Positions 32,097 through 42,327 of a DNA stretch of 64,000 nt are shown here, in pieces (position 1 is the first letter of the stretch; the number at the start of each line of letters is the position of its first letter). The notes under the pieces are model-generated. The model did no database searches. It saw only the letters and a list, made by a program, of their open reading frames with translations, and was not told the DNA's origin. The position numbers and the translations under genes were made by a program. Source of the DNA: Toxorhynchites rutilus septentrionalis (lineage: Eukaryota > Arthropoda > Insecta > Diptera > Culicidae); NCBI RefSeq assembly GCF_029784135.1, contig NC_073746.1, forward strand, positions 184,765,983-184,829,982, read 5' to 3'.

Positions 32097-33007
32097 ATGA
32101 AGCATGTTGTGAGCATGTTGCATCAGATATCAAATTCAAAAGTACGATATCAACCACTTATATTTTATTGATGGGTTGTCCGGAAATTTCTAATATTTCT
32201 AATCGTTTACCATTCTGAAGATAGATATCTGACTCGATGCTTCAAAGTTGTCACTTCTTCTAGCTATTTGGTAAAAATCTGCTAACCAATGGACATCGAA
32301 AGTTGATTTGTGCCGTGAAAGATTTAGAACCACTCAGAACAAGTCAGAATCCGTACTGTTCGTCGAGCAGGATGTTGTTCTCCTCAGTGTGTTTTACCCT
32401 TTATCAGGTCGTGGAAACTAGGCAACGAATCGACTCCAACTTCAGAGAACAAAATCCTTACATGGGGAATAACACATATTTACCATTGATTAAAAATTAA
32501 CTATTGAAACAGTTGAAAAAATGGGTGGCAATATAGTTGTCACTGTTCGTTAACCCAGTTTGCCGCTGCCATGTAAATCCACTTTATTGCGCCTTTGGTT
32601 ATGCTTAAATCAAAACAATATTTCTAATGTAGCGAAAAAATGTTTTTTTATATAGAGCTACAAACAAAAAAAATCAAAATTTGAATTTTTCATCAAACAC
32701 ACCATTTATTTTATTTAAAAAAAACTGCATGATCCTACACAATAGATCCTAAATAAATCACTTACAGTGAAAAACTTATCAACTTGTAGCACTTTCAACG
32801 AATTCAAACAGAATCTCCTGAAGGCGCTCTAAAATCGTGGTTTTGTTACATAAAAATGACTCACAAATTAAAACCGTACATATTAAGCAGCCTTAAAATA
32901 ATTGGAGTATTTCCAGATACCTTCAGAAATTTTTGGTTGAGTAAAATATTGACATAATATTCCAAGTGTAGCGAATAAAATATTTTTCGATTTTTTTTTT
33001 TACAATA
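32097..33007. other. no gene supported
   Basis: AT-rich; the frame at 32303-32500 has no known motif. Nothing recognised. Confidence 0.45.
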
Positions 33008-33029
33008 TACAGTGTCGAACAAAACATTA

Positions 33030-33246
33030 CCCTTAATTCCGCGAGGCGAATGAGATGAGATAGCTTGAACCACTACATCCTCGTAGGCGAATGGCGTGAC
33101 TATAGTTTGTCATTAGGTGAGATTTGAAGTCGTGACCTCATATGTTATTGACTGAGGCATCAAAAAGAAGTTGAAAAGTAAGTTATCTTCCACAATGAAG
33201 CGAGAAACTTTGCTATCTAAAGTCACTCGCCGCGTGGAATAAGGGG
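33030..33246. mobile_element. 217-bp MITE inside the Tc1 left terminal repeat
   Basis: Ends CCCTTAATTCCGCGAGGCGA and, inward from the right, CCCCTTATTCCACGCGGCGA form an inverted repeat of about 24 bp. It splits the Tc1 repeat between AAAACATTA and AATTATGACCACTACTCAAG. The interior has TGAAGTCGTGACCTC, faintly tRNA-like but not convincing. A flanking duplication could not be fixed (possibly ATTA). Confidence 0.75.
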
Positions 33247-33559
33247 AATTATGACCACTACTCAAGCAAAAAAAAAAGAAAGTGACATAATATTGAGAAA
33301 ATATAATCCAATCCAGTACATTGTTCGAAGAGATTCATAACATCTGTAGTTGAAACAATAATCATTCATTAAAAATGCGTTTTAAGCATAATCAACAACT
33401 AAAATGAGGCGACAAAATTTTGGACCAGTTCCTCGTTTCGTCTATTTCGAGTGTTGTTTGGATCGATTTTTGAAAAAAATTATTATTTCTCGGTGGTATT
33501 TTGTGTTCCGTGGATCCTTGGTTTCAATTTTCGAATTCTAGTTGCTGTTATCGAAAAAT

Positions 33560-34232
33560 GGATCGCGCGCATAATTGCACGGAAACCGCAAAATGTCCAA
33601 GGCAGGCAGCAGCCAACGCAAAATCGCAGAGTACTTGGGACGATCCAAAATCTTTGTGTTCAACGCATTCCGCGATCACGAAAAAACCGAAACGACTGAA
33701 CGCGCAAGGAAAACGACCGCGAAGGATGACTCTGCCATAAGGCGAGCCTTTATGAAAATCCCTTTGAGGCCTGGAAAAAAATCCGGGACATACTGAACTG
33801 GTCCGTGAGTTCTCGGACAGTTCAGCGGCGGAGCGGTGGAGTAGAGGCTAGGCGGTAAAAGCACCGGAAGGTACCGATGTTGACGCCGAAGCATCTAAAG
33901 GCGCGGCTGAAGTATCCGAAAGACTACTTCGATTGGATCGGTCCGGAGAAGGAAAGCAGTGGCGAAATATACTGTACTTCTCTTGCTACGGGGTTGGCCC
34001 CCTGTACTGGGTGGATAAGATCATGAATCAGTACCTCTACGCCCAAAACCTAAGGGATGTTATGCTGCCACACGCCGAGTGGGAGATGCCCCTGAAATTG
34101 CAACAACAAATAACAAACAGATGATAAAGTCGACATCACGGAGTGGCCAGCGCAGTCACTGGATCTGAACACTATAGGGAACTTGTGGGAGATCGTGAAA
34201 AGGTTGGTGTACACGGAGAAGTCGAAGAATGA
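33560..34232 (+). pseudogene. Tc1 transposase, main part, broken
   Basis: The N-terminus is at 33575-33790: KMSKAGSSQRKIAEYLGRSK (HTH), TAKDDSAIRRAFMK. The middle has TPKHLKARLKYPKDYFDW, then in another frame RNILYFSCYGVGPLYWVDK and MNQYLYAQNLRDVMLPHAEW. The QQDND-P-HT block with the second Asp is eroded to LQQQITNR. The terminal DITEWPAQSLDLNTIGNLWE has GGG (Gly) at 34177-34179 where the family has the catalytic Glu (NPIENLW). The gene continues after the hAT insertion at 35053. It is inactive. Confidence 0.85.
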
Positions 34233-34240
34233 GCAGCAAC

Positions 34241-35044
34241 CAGGGCCCGAAATCTTCGAAGGTGAAAAATGAAGACCGACTCTACTCTCAGTAGCTTCGC
34301 TTCAACTAGAATTGCTTCGGCAGTCGCCCACAACAAAAAGTGACTTGACTAGAAAATGAATTGACTAGTGTTGCCTAGCGAGGGTGGCTGGTGAACTAGT
34401 CCAGTCAGCGGTTATTTTAACTGACTCGACTAATGAATACAAATCTGCCTCTTCGTTCAACTGACTTCAATCCACATTTCTACTCCCCTAGGAACGAAAT
34501 GTATACCCGTGTACGCAATCTTATTTCTACGTCCATATAAAGAGGAACGAAAGCATGATCTTTGATGCAAAAAAGAAGTTACCCCATCAATGGACGGTTT
34601 ATTGTTAACCCATCGTGAACTCAAACCAACGAACTTAGACATTTATCAAGTATGCTATAAAGGTCCTCGCGTTAGTATTAGTAAATAGCGTGCAAAATAG
34701 CGCGCACACACTGCACGCTATTTTATACGTGTGAGTAATTTTCGTGTACGATATAAAAGAATCTAGCTCACCTGTAGCGTATTTCAAACCACGTTGAACT
34801 CAAACATCGATGCATGCACACGTACATGGAAGAGAGAAAGAGAGGAACGAATTCGTTTTGGGGGAAGTCACTTCATAATGAGGATAATTTGACTGGGAAG
34901 AATGAAATGATGCCCGACTGACTGTTTAGTCGTTTTGGCGGAGAAACTGCGTGAAGAAGCCGAAAGTCATTACTTACTGACTACGGACATAGTCAGTCAG
35001 ATAGTCAACAGACTATCCTCAGTTGACGGTGACGGAGAGCCCTG
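34241..35044. mobile_element. hAT-type non-autonomous element in the Tc1 gene
   Basis: The 804-bp insert begins CAGGGCCCG and ends GAGCCCTG, giving an inverted CAGGGCYC terminus. It is flanked by an exact 8-bp duplication GCAGCAAC (34233-34240 and 35045-35052), the hAT signature. Removing it joins the transposase segments ending KSKNEQQ and starting LWDRIQTCW. The interior is rich in TGACTAG/GACTGACT words near both ends. No transposase frame. Confidence 0.88.
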
Positions 35045-35225
35045 GCAGCAACTGTGGGATAGGATCCAAACTTGTTGGTACACCATCCCGGTACGTGCAA
35101 GAAGCATGTCGAACCGGATACGTGAAGTGATGCGTAACGAAAGTTACACCATGAATTTAAAAACCGGTCTTCATTTTTGTCGCGTCATTTTAGTTGTTAA
35201 GTATGCATTTGTTTTACAATAGTCA
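35045..35225 (+). pseudogene. Tc1 transposase C-terminus (after hAT insertion)
   Basis: The frame QQLWDRIQTCWYTIPVRARS, then SNRIREVMRNESYTMN, is the standard C-terminal end of Tc1-like transposases (LW-R---CW--IP ... L-NSMP-RI--VI). It continues the gene interrupted at 34240 and shows that the hAT element landed in an existing Tc1 copy. Confidence 0.8.
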
Positions 35226-35370
35226 TTTACAGATATTATAATTTTTTTCGAACAATGGAAATAAATTATTATAAGTGGATTGAAGCACTGGATTGGATTA
35301 TTTTTCTTAGAGTTTTATCGCTTTCTTTTTTTGCTTGAGCAGAGGTTTTAATGTTTTGTCCGACACTATA

Positions 35371-35861
35371 GTTACCACGACCACATTAAGGGTTAAGGAG
35401 TGTAGTGAGTGTAGTGAAAGAAGACTGATCGAGTGATCGCTTAACGGATTTGCGAGATCTTTATCCGGCTTGAGGATAACAACCACCTTGAATAATTTTC
35501 ATCTTCAATAACCAATTTCTAGACGACAATAAAAAATCTTTACCGAGAGAGCTTTTGTTTTTAGGTTGAAACCGCCATCGAAACCAGGAGCTTTCATGTT
35601 GGGTATTCTTTGTTCGATTTCATTTGCAGTTTTTTTATGAATCCAGGGAATCCGAGCACACTCGCAAGTTGTGGTAAAAAAGGGTATAAAAATGATGATA
35701 CTTATATCATGGTTGGCCACCACTAGGCTTAAGACGGCCACATGATTCTAGCCGTATAGAGGATTATTGTTTTCGGCGAAATTGTACTACACAACAAGGC
35801 CTTTTTACTCTGGAGCAAGCGTGACAAGAGTGGGAGGAGTTATTTTCCGTGAATTACGTAT
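35371..35861. other. no feature recognised
   Basis: Spacer between the Tc1 element and the MULE-like element; nothing supported. Confidence 0.45.
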
Positions 35862-35870
35862 AACATGATT

Positions 35871-36415
35871 GGTTCCCGGAATAAATCGCCACAGAAAACG
35901 ACTGCAACAGAAACCACCGCTTATAAAATGTGTAGTAGGCTATAAATATTGTGGCGCGGTATTGTATTTCAAAACAAGAATTAACCGGGCAAACGTATCG
36001 CCCCAGGCAAACGTAACGCCCCGGGCAGACGTATACCGTCCGACGCTCGCTAGAGCTCGGTCGGACATTGCTAAAGGATCGTATCCTATGTTTCAAACTA
36101 ACCGGGCAATCAGTGGATCCCAGGTTTGCGTGCGAGACACCGCCGCTTCCGACGGCGGGTCGGCGGTGGACTCGGATTGCGTCATCTTGGCGGCATGGGC
36201 CGCCTCGATTCCTTATCCTCGCCAAATGGGGACTTCGTCCCCATTACATTGTCCTCAGAATAAATTTCGAAAAACGAGAACAAGAGAATAAATTTATAAT
36301 AGAAATGTGAGGCACATGATGTTTTTCCCGCGCCAAATATTTCTAGCCTACTACACTTTTTCTAAGCGGTTGTTTCTGTTGCAGTTGTTTACTGTGGCGA
36401 TTTATTCCGGTCACC
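35871..36415. mobile_element. MULE-like non-autonomous element with GC-rich interior
   Basis: Inverted repeats of about 95 bp begin GGTTCCCGGAATAAATCGCC (35871) and, inward from the right, GGTGACCGGAATAAATCGCC (36415). They run through AACTGCAACAGAAAC and GTGTAGTAGGCTA. An exact 9-bp duplication AACATGATT flanks it (35862-35870 and 36416-36424). Long repeats plus a 9-bp duplication are typical of Mutator-like elements. The interior (35990-36240) is much richer in GC than the window and holds three imperfect repeats of CGGGCAAACGTA type. On the minus strand it gives an open frame with repeated YVCPGR/YVCLGR, which may be chance. Confidence 0.8.
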
Positions 36416-36626
36416 AACATGATTAATGGACAACCATTGTGGAATTATCATAATAAATAATTATTAAGGTAAATGATTTTGGTTTGTCCAGTCAAAAATA
36501 TGATCATGGTTTGTCCGCTTCTTTAAATGCTCTAATTCAGCGCACCTGTGTCAAATTAGGTATACGAATATTTCAAAACATATAAATAAAACTATCTTTT
36601 TCATGATCTACAGTAGTTTTATAGTA

Positions 36627-37173
36627 CACCCATACCTCGCTATACGGCTGCTCTTTATACGGCATTTCGCTATAACGGCCTTCTTAAATTAAGGCACGTT
36701 TTCGATAAACGGCCTAAAATGTTTCGCTATAACGTCAAAAAAAAAAACTTTTTTTCAATTACAAGATATGTACATGTTGCCAATCTTGCGCAATTTATTT
36801 TTGAAAATTTGAAGAATGGGGATATCGATGAATCTGCTGAAAATGTGAAAATAGATTTAATTTTCATAATATAAAAATGAAAGGTGAAGCAGCTAGCACT
36901 GATGAGGCCGCATCTAAGGAATATGCTGACATTTTAAAGTCTATTATTATTTTATGTACAAATATACTTCTTATTCATGTACTTTTTATTTAATTTAAAT
37001 AAATAGACAAAATGCATTTTGGATGACAAACCATGTAAAAAATTTAACAATTTGGAACCGATCCGATTGAATTTGTATGAGTTTGTATTCAAATAATTGA
37101 TTCCTTATACGGCTTTTCGCTTTGCGGTCAAGTTTCGTGGAATGTATCTACACAGTAAAGCGAGGTATGGATG
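36627..37173. mobile_element. pogo/Tigger-like non-autonomous element
   Basis: TA-flanked (36625-36626 and 37174-37175) with inverted ends CACCCATACCTCGCTATAC and, inward from the right, CATCCATACCTCGCTTTAC. The subterminal text CTTTATACGG, TTCGCTATAACGGCC and TTATACGGCTTTTCGC is the style of pogo/Tigger termini. The centre (36800-36950) has short acidic frames (GDIDESAENVKI) that could be a transposase C-terminal scrap. It is 547 bp. Confidence 0.75.
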
Positions 37174-37184
37174 TATTCACCTTT

Positions 37185-37440
37185 GAGATGAACTTCTTTC
37201 GGGCAACACGACCTCTCAAATTGTTCCTGTATGCTACTCTCCGAACCGTGTCTGCGCTGATAGGTCTTCAAATGGTTCCGACTACTTCGGTAGTCAATTT
37301 AGGAATGTTTGTTTTAGGGTTCTTTCGAAATTCCACTTGTTTATGATTTTCTTTACTGTAGAGTGGGTTCTTCGGACAGCAGCTGCTATTTCCCGCGATG
37401 TCTTTTCTCGACAAGTCTTACTTATTACCATTGTACGTGT
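37185..37440 (-). pseudogene. Tc1-like transposase N-terminal relic
   Basis: The minus-strand frame reads SREIAAAVRRTHSTVKKIIN then KWNFERTLK (first HTH). In a shifted frame come PKLTTEVVGTI and PISADTVRRVAYRNNLRGRV (linker and second HTH). These are clear Tc1 N-terminal signatures with at least one frameshift and a stop. The catalytic domain is not present; the I-clade element lies next to it. Confidence 0.75.
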
Positions 37441-37824
37441 AACAATATCTATTATATATATATCTATTATTTCTTTGTTTTTTTTTATTAATTCGTTTAT
37501 TTTTACAGACTCAGTTACTTAAGTTTAAAGGAGCCGAATTCTTAAATATAATTTTAAAACTATATATATAAACAATTTTCTTACATCTATGGTTAGTAAG
37601 GTGGAAAACCGATTACTCGCCGTGTATTCGAGTTTAGGAGGGTGACATATTTTTAGGAGAAGGATGGGATATAAAGAAATTGTAACAATGTTGATGAACA
37701 TTCATTTCATAAATCTATTGGTATACCTATAGTGTATTTACATTTCAACTTATTCTACTATTTATAGCAAGGGGACGAATTCCCCGCAAAGGAAGGAAAG
37801 GAGGGTATAAGGATGTAGGGATAA

Positions 37825-38541
37825 TCACACACGAAGATCTATAGCTTTAAGGAAAACATATATATGGGACATGTAATCAAGGTCTAACCGAGGTCGGGCC
37901 CGAAGGGAGTTTTCTAAATTCGATCTGGCGACCAAATACACCTCGCACGACCAAACAATGTGCTCGATGTCGTGATAACCTTGGCCACAAACGCAGAGAT
38001 TGCTGCTGGCAAGATTGAAACGAAAGAGTAGTGCATATAACGAACAGTGATTGGACATGAGTCGGGAGAAGGTGCGAATAAAGTCCCGACTCAAGTCTAG
38101 ACTTTTGAACCACGGTTTGAGGCTAACCTTAGGGATAATCGAGTGAAACCACCGGCCCAATTCATCTTCATTCCACTTGCGTTGCCAGTTAGCGATGGTA
38201 TTTTTGCGGACTAAAGAATAAAATTCATTGAAGGCGATTTGACGCTGACAAATATCGCCTTCAATTGCACCTACCTTTGCTAATGAGTCAGCCCTCTCAT
38301 TACCCGGAATGGAGCAATGTGAAGGGACCCAGATAAAGGTAATGACATAACAGCGTCTGGACAAAGCACTCAAAATTTCTCGTATTCTCTCAAGGAAGTA
38401 CGGCGAGTGCTTTTCCGGCCTCACTGAACGGATAGCTTCGACAGAGCTAAGACTATCCGTTACAATGTAATAGTGTTCAACAGGTCGTGAGGCGACGCTG
38501 TCCAGCGCCCAATGAATTGCTGCCAATTCAGCAATATACAC
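37825..38541 (-). pseudogene. I-clade ORF2: RNase H and C-terminal domain
   Basis: The frame starts inside RNase H: YIAELAAIHWALD (Glu at residue 5), YIVTDSLSS (Asp 29), FIWVPSHCSIPGNERADSLA (His 75, Asp 85). A conserved tail DELGRWFHSIIPKVSLKPWF follows, with a Cys/His cluster CVCGQGYHDIEHIVWSC. The first catalytic Asp block (F-DGS), which is present in the relative near 28.4 kb, is deleted upstream. The domain digests RNA in RNA-DNA hybrids during retrotransposition. The C-terminal Cys-His motif is typical of the I clade. Confidence 0.85.
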
Positions 38542-38559
38542 TGAGCAAGGATTCTGAAG

Positions 38560-39645
38560 ACTGTGTGAGGTGCTAAAAAATTAAAAAAAATTGGTTTTGC
38601 TGGGCTATGCTTCCTAGAAAAAACCACCATCTCTGTTTTCTCCGTGGAGATTAAGATCCCTAGCCCAATGGCCCAGGTTGAAAAATTGTTCAAAGTATCT
38701 TGTAAGGATCCTTGCTGGTCGGATACGTTTGATCCTACGACAGACACCACTCCATCATCTGCAAGTTGTCTCAGGCTGCAATTTTGTGTAAGGCAATTGT
38801 CGATGTCGCTTACATAGAAGTTGTACAAAAGGGGGCTTAAACATGAGCCCTGGGGGAGGCCCATGTAAGAGACCCGACTTACTGCCGAATCTCCGTGAGA
38901 AAAGTTCAAATGTTTCTCACAAAGCAAGTTATATAACATATTATTCAATAGAGGCGACAGACCCCGAGAGTGTAATTTGTCCGACAAAACCTCTATTGAA
39001 ACAGAATCGAAGGCCCCCTTTATGTCCAAGAATACTGAAGCCATTTGTTTTTTTTCGGCGTAAGCCATTTGAATTTCTGAAGAAAGCAACGCAAGACAAT
39101 CATTCGTCCCCTTGCCCCTGCGGAACCCATATTGTGTATCTGAGAGTAGGCCATTCGTTTCAACCCATCGATCAAGGCGAAACAAGATCATTTTCTCCAA
39201 CAATTTCCGTATACAAGACAGCATTGCTTTTGGGCGGTACGAATTGGAGTCGGACGCGGGTTTTCCGGGTTTTTGAATAGCTATAACTCGTACTTGTCTC
39301 CAATCATCTGGAACAATATTATTCTCCAGAAACCGATTGAATAAATTCAACAAGCGATGTTTCGCCACATCAGGGAGGTTTTTCAGCAAGTTGAACCTTG
39401 TTACACGAAAGCAGAGCAAGAGAGAATTCTGCCATCGAAAACTCGGAATCAAGATCGCACCTACCTTGTGGTATATCTCGAACAATTTTTTGCACAGGAG
39501 CGGAATCAGGACAAACCTTCCGTGCAAAATTAAAAATCCATCGATGTGAATATTCTTCGCTTTCATTCGTTGGAGAGCGATTTCTCATGTTTCGAGCCAC
39601 TTTCCATAATTTTTTCATTGACGTTTCTCGTGAAAAACCTCTCAC
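38560..39645 (-). pseudogene. I-clade ORF2: reverse transcriptase, frameshifted
   Basis: The frame 39645-39370 holds the fingers start (MKKLWKVARNMRNRS, FNFARKVCPDSAPVQ). A shift near 39400 leads to the frame 39566-38460 with NIVPDDWRQVRVIAIQKPGK, NSYRPKAMLS (family YRPI), GFRRGKGTND, SVFLDIKGAFDSVS (motif A), MGLPQGSCLSPLLYNFY (motif B) and LRQLADDGVVSV (motif C, LADD). After FSRKHSPAKP the thumb is lost in an A/T-rich junction near 38575-38590. Catalytic Asp residues are all present, but the frameshift and deletion disable it. Confidence 0.88.
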
Positions 39646-39707
39646 GAAATTTCGCCAATAAGCACGTTTTTTCCCTTTGATTAAGTTTTTAAATTGATCT
39701 TCAAGGG

Positions 39708-40709
39708 CTAAATACGTTTGAAAATTTTCAGGGGTCCACGTTTCCGAAAAGCTTTAAATGCATTCGATTTTTCTACATAAAGCTTGGAACACTGGCTATC
39801 CCACCATAGATTGGGAGGCATTCGACGAATAGTGGAGCCTGGGATGGGTTTCGTTTGAGCGCGAACCGCGCTGTCATAGATCAAACGAGAAAGGAAGTTA
39901 TACTCCTCCAATGGAGGTAAACCATCTCTGGAATTGATGGCTAGAGCAATAGCGTCCACATATTTTTTCCAGTCAATGTGTCTTGTGAGGTCATATGCCA
40001 TGTTTATAGATTCAGAAGAATTCGACCCAATGGTGATGGAAATTTTGATTGGCAAGTGATCACTACCGTTGGGGTTCTGGATTACATTCCACTTGCATTC
40101 TAACGATAGTGAATTCGAGCAAAGCGAGAGGTCAAGAGCACTTGGGTTAGCAGGAGGTTTAGGTACACGTGTTGTTTCCCCAGTGTTCAAAACAGTCATA
40201 TTGAAGCTGTTACAAAGGTCATATATCAACAATGAACGATTGTCGTCGTACTGTTCCCCCCAGGCAGTTCCGTGAGAGTTGAAGTCTCCCAAGATCAATC
40301 GTGGCTCAGGAAGGAGTGAGCACATGTCAACAAGTTGATTGCGGCTAACCGCAGCTCTCGGAGGCCAATACAAGCTGACAATACAGAGGTCTTTGCCTCT
40401 GATGTTTGCATGACAAGCAACAGCTTCGATCCCTCCAATAGGTGGAAGGTCAATTCTAAAAAATGAGTGGCACTTATTGATCCCCAAAAGCACCCCTCCG
40501 TATCTATCATTACGGTCCAAGCCTATAATATTAAAATCGTGGAAAGAGATATCATCTCGCGAAGAAAGCCAAGTTTCGGACAGAGCAAAAACATCACAAT
40601 TGAAGTTATGAATTAAAAATTTGAATGTATCCAATTTAGGGATAAGACTACGACAATTCCACTGTAAAACAGTGATATCTCCGTCCTCTCTATTTGAATT
40701 AGACATCAA
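39708..40709 (-). CDS. I-clade ORF2 start: AP-endonuclease domain, open
   Basis: Starting at ATG 40709-40707, the 333-aa frame carries the full AP-like endonuclease: VLQWNCRSL (Asn 18), ALSETWLS (Glu 45), LILGDFNSHGTAWG (Asp 142, Asn 144), SALDLSLCS (Asp 193) and GSDHLPI (Asp 217, His 218). All expected catalytic residues are present. The enzyme nicks target DNA to prime reverse transcription. The start lies inside the end of ORF1 (overlap of about 11 bp), as is usual for translation by reinitiation in I-type elements. The frame stops at 39708 through a frameshift just before the reverse transcriptase. Confidence 0.9.
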   Translation of the reverse strand: MMSNSNREDGDITVLQWNCRSLIPKLDTFKFLIHNFNCDVFALSETWLSSRDDISFHDFNIIGLDRNDRYGGVLLGINKCHSFFRIDLPPIGGIEAVACHANIRGKDLCIVSLYWPPRAAVSRNQLVDMCSLLPEPRLILGDFNSHGTAWGEQYDDNRSLLIYDLCNSFNMTVLNTGETTRVPKPPANPSALDLSLCSNSLSLECKWNVIQNPNGSDHLPIKISITIGSNSSESINMAYDLTRHIDWKKYVDAIALAINSRDGLPPLEEYNFLSRLIYDSAVRAQTKPIPGSTIRRMPPNLWWDSQCSKLYVEKSNAFKAFRKRGPLKIFKRI

Positions 40710-42001
40710 GAGAGATAATCATTGCAAGGAGGGGCCATGTTTGCATCAATTGTTGCAAAATTGTCTTTAATACTGGAAGCATTGAGATGACAATGGTTCT
40801 GATGGAGTCGGAAACATTAAAACACTTGAAGATTTGATCCAAAAGGTCAGACAACTTTATAAATCCCGATTGGGAAGTTGAACTGGATGGAAAAATAAGG
40901 ACAGTTGGGGTTTTTGATGTCCCCTCGAGTGCTGGGTCGTTCGAAGATGAAATATTCCCACGGAAGCCAGGAAGAACCTGATTTTGCTTGTCCGCTGCAC
41001 TCGATTTTTTAGGCAAGCTAACAGAGGATATAACCGTGGGGACTTGTTCTTGAACTTTGGGAGTGGTCACATTTTTGCGCCGGGGATTCCCTTTGAAAAT
41101 AAACGGTGTGCCCCCGCTAACTGTGTCCGCTTCCATTTCATCAACTGGCAACGTGGAGAAGGTATTGTGTGTTGAGATTGGTTGTTCTTGTTGTTGGGTC
41201 AGTGGCGAAGCGCCCTTTAAAATTTCCGCAAATGTGCGCTTCGAGCGTTCCTTTAAAGAGCGCTTCTGTTTCTCCCAGCGACTCTTGTAAGTTTCACAAA
41301 CTGAGAGCTCGTGTGGGGATCCCCCGCAATATGGACATTTATGCACAGTCGCACTCCAGGATTTCCCCTCATGTTGCTCTCCGCAAGTGGCACAGCGCTC
41401 CTTGTTGGCACAATAATCCGAAGTGTGACCAACTGACTTGCATTTGTTGCAAGTCATGGGCTTTGGCACGAAGAGTCGCACAGGTAGTCTCAATTTGTCC
41501 ACCATAACGTAGTCAGGGAGGGCGGCACCAGCAAAGGTGACTCGAAACGAGTCGGACGGCGTAAATTTAGTTTGGTCCCCATCATGGGAAAGTTTCCCGA
41601 GTTGGCGACAGTCCAAGATTTTCACTTCCATTGAGGGGAGCTTCTTGAACTTGCCTTTTCCTTCTGCTTTTATTTGTTCGCTCGTCAGACCCGTTTCAGT
41701 TATCACCCCCTCAATTTCTACGTTATGGGAGGGTATAAATGTTCGATATTCGAGAGTGAAATGTTGATCAGCAACAATCTCGTTTGCGTGTTTCCGATCA
41801 TTCACGACAACTCGCAATTTGTTCGGTCTAACCCTGCGAATTTCAGATACAGAAGTGTATCTGGCCAGATCTTTCATGATCTGAATCACGTTAAGGTTTT
41901 TTCTTTTCGGTTTTGGCCGGAGGAAAACAACCCACGGGCCAGTTCCAGGTGCATCTTCTGGATAAACTCTGACACGTGGAGCGGAGACAACAGAGGGGGA
42001 A

Positions 42002-42033
<32 letters not shown>

Positions 42034-42327
42034 TGAGGATGAGGACGAGGACGAGGATGAGGATGAGGACGAGGACGAGGATTGGGTTGGATCGGAAGCA
42101 TCAGAAGGGGGAAGCGAAATCGATGATGGGAGAGGGGAAGTGGAAGTAACAGTGGGTTGAGAAGGGAGGCTTGCAATTTTCTTAGAGGGGGGCTTGGTAG
42201 GATGAGCGGATTCGTCCCCAGAAGAATTATCTTCCTTATGAGGGACTCGTTTATGTTTTTTCCCAGATCTTGTATGAGATTCATTATCGGAGATCTCCAT
42301 CTCTGGAGATCCTCCACTATTCTCCAT
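40699..42327 (-). CDS. I-clade ORF1 (gag-like nucleocapsid), intact 542 aa
   Basis: An open frame of 542 codons. The N-terminus is acidic and Ser/Pro-rich with 28 consecutive serines (residues 83-110) encoded by a TCN microsatellite (41998-42081). A middle domain VFLRPKPKRKNLNVIQIMKD, residues about 134-290, resembles the RRM-like region of gag proteins. Three zinc knuckles follow: CNKCKSVGHTSDYC (293-306), CATCGEQH (312-319 onward) and CPYCGGSPHELSVC (331-344). The C-terminus is basic, then Gln/Ser-rich. The protein binds element RNA in the ribonucleoprotein particle. It is the only full-length intact ORF I see in the window. Confidence 0.9.
41998..42081. repeat. (GAGGAC/GAGGAT)n microsatellite coding poly-serine
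   Basis: 84 bp of GGA/CGA/TGA triplets gives 28 Ser codons on the minus strand inside ORF1, with mixed third bases (TCC, TCG, TCA). Confidence 0.95.

Larger units (their letters stand above)
33010..35368 (+). mobile_element. Tc1-type transposon with nested MITE and hAT element
   Basis: Terminal repeats: CAGTGTCGAACAAAACATTA (33010) and, inward from the right, TAGTGTCGGACAAAACATTA (35367). Both are preceded by TA (33008-33009 and 35369-35370), the Tc1/mariner target. The repeats continue, past the MITE on the left, with ACTCAAGCAAAAAAA and ATAATCCAATCCAGT, mirrored at 35280-35340. Without its two insertions the element is about 1.34 kb, the usual Tc1 length. Confidence 0.85.

Noticed and set aside
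33040..33150. tRNA-derived SINE (TGAAGTCGTGACCTC resembles box B)
   Set aside because: No matching box A at the right spacing; the segment is better explained as the interior of the MITE 33030-33246.
35854..36291. GC-rich open frames of 123-140 aa on both strands
   Set aside because: They coincide with the GC-rich interior of the MULE-like element and run into its inverted repeats; there is no known domain.
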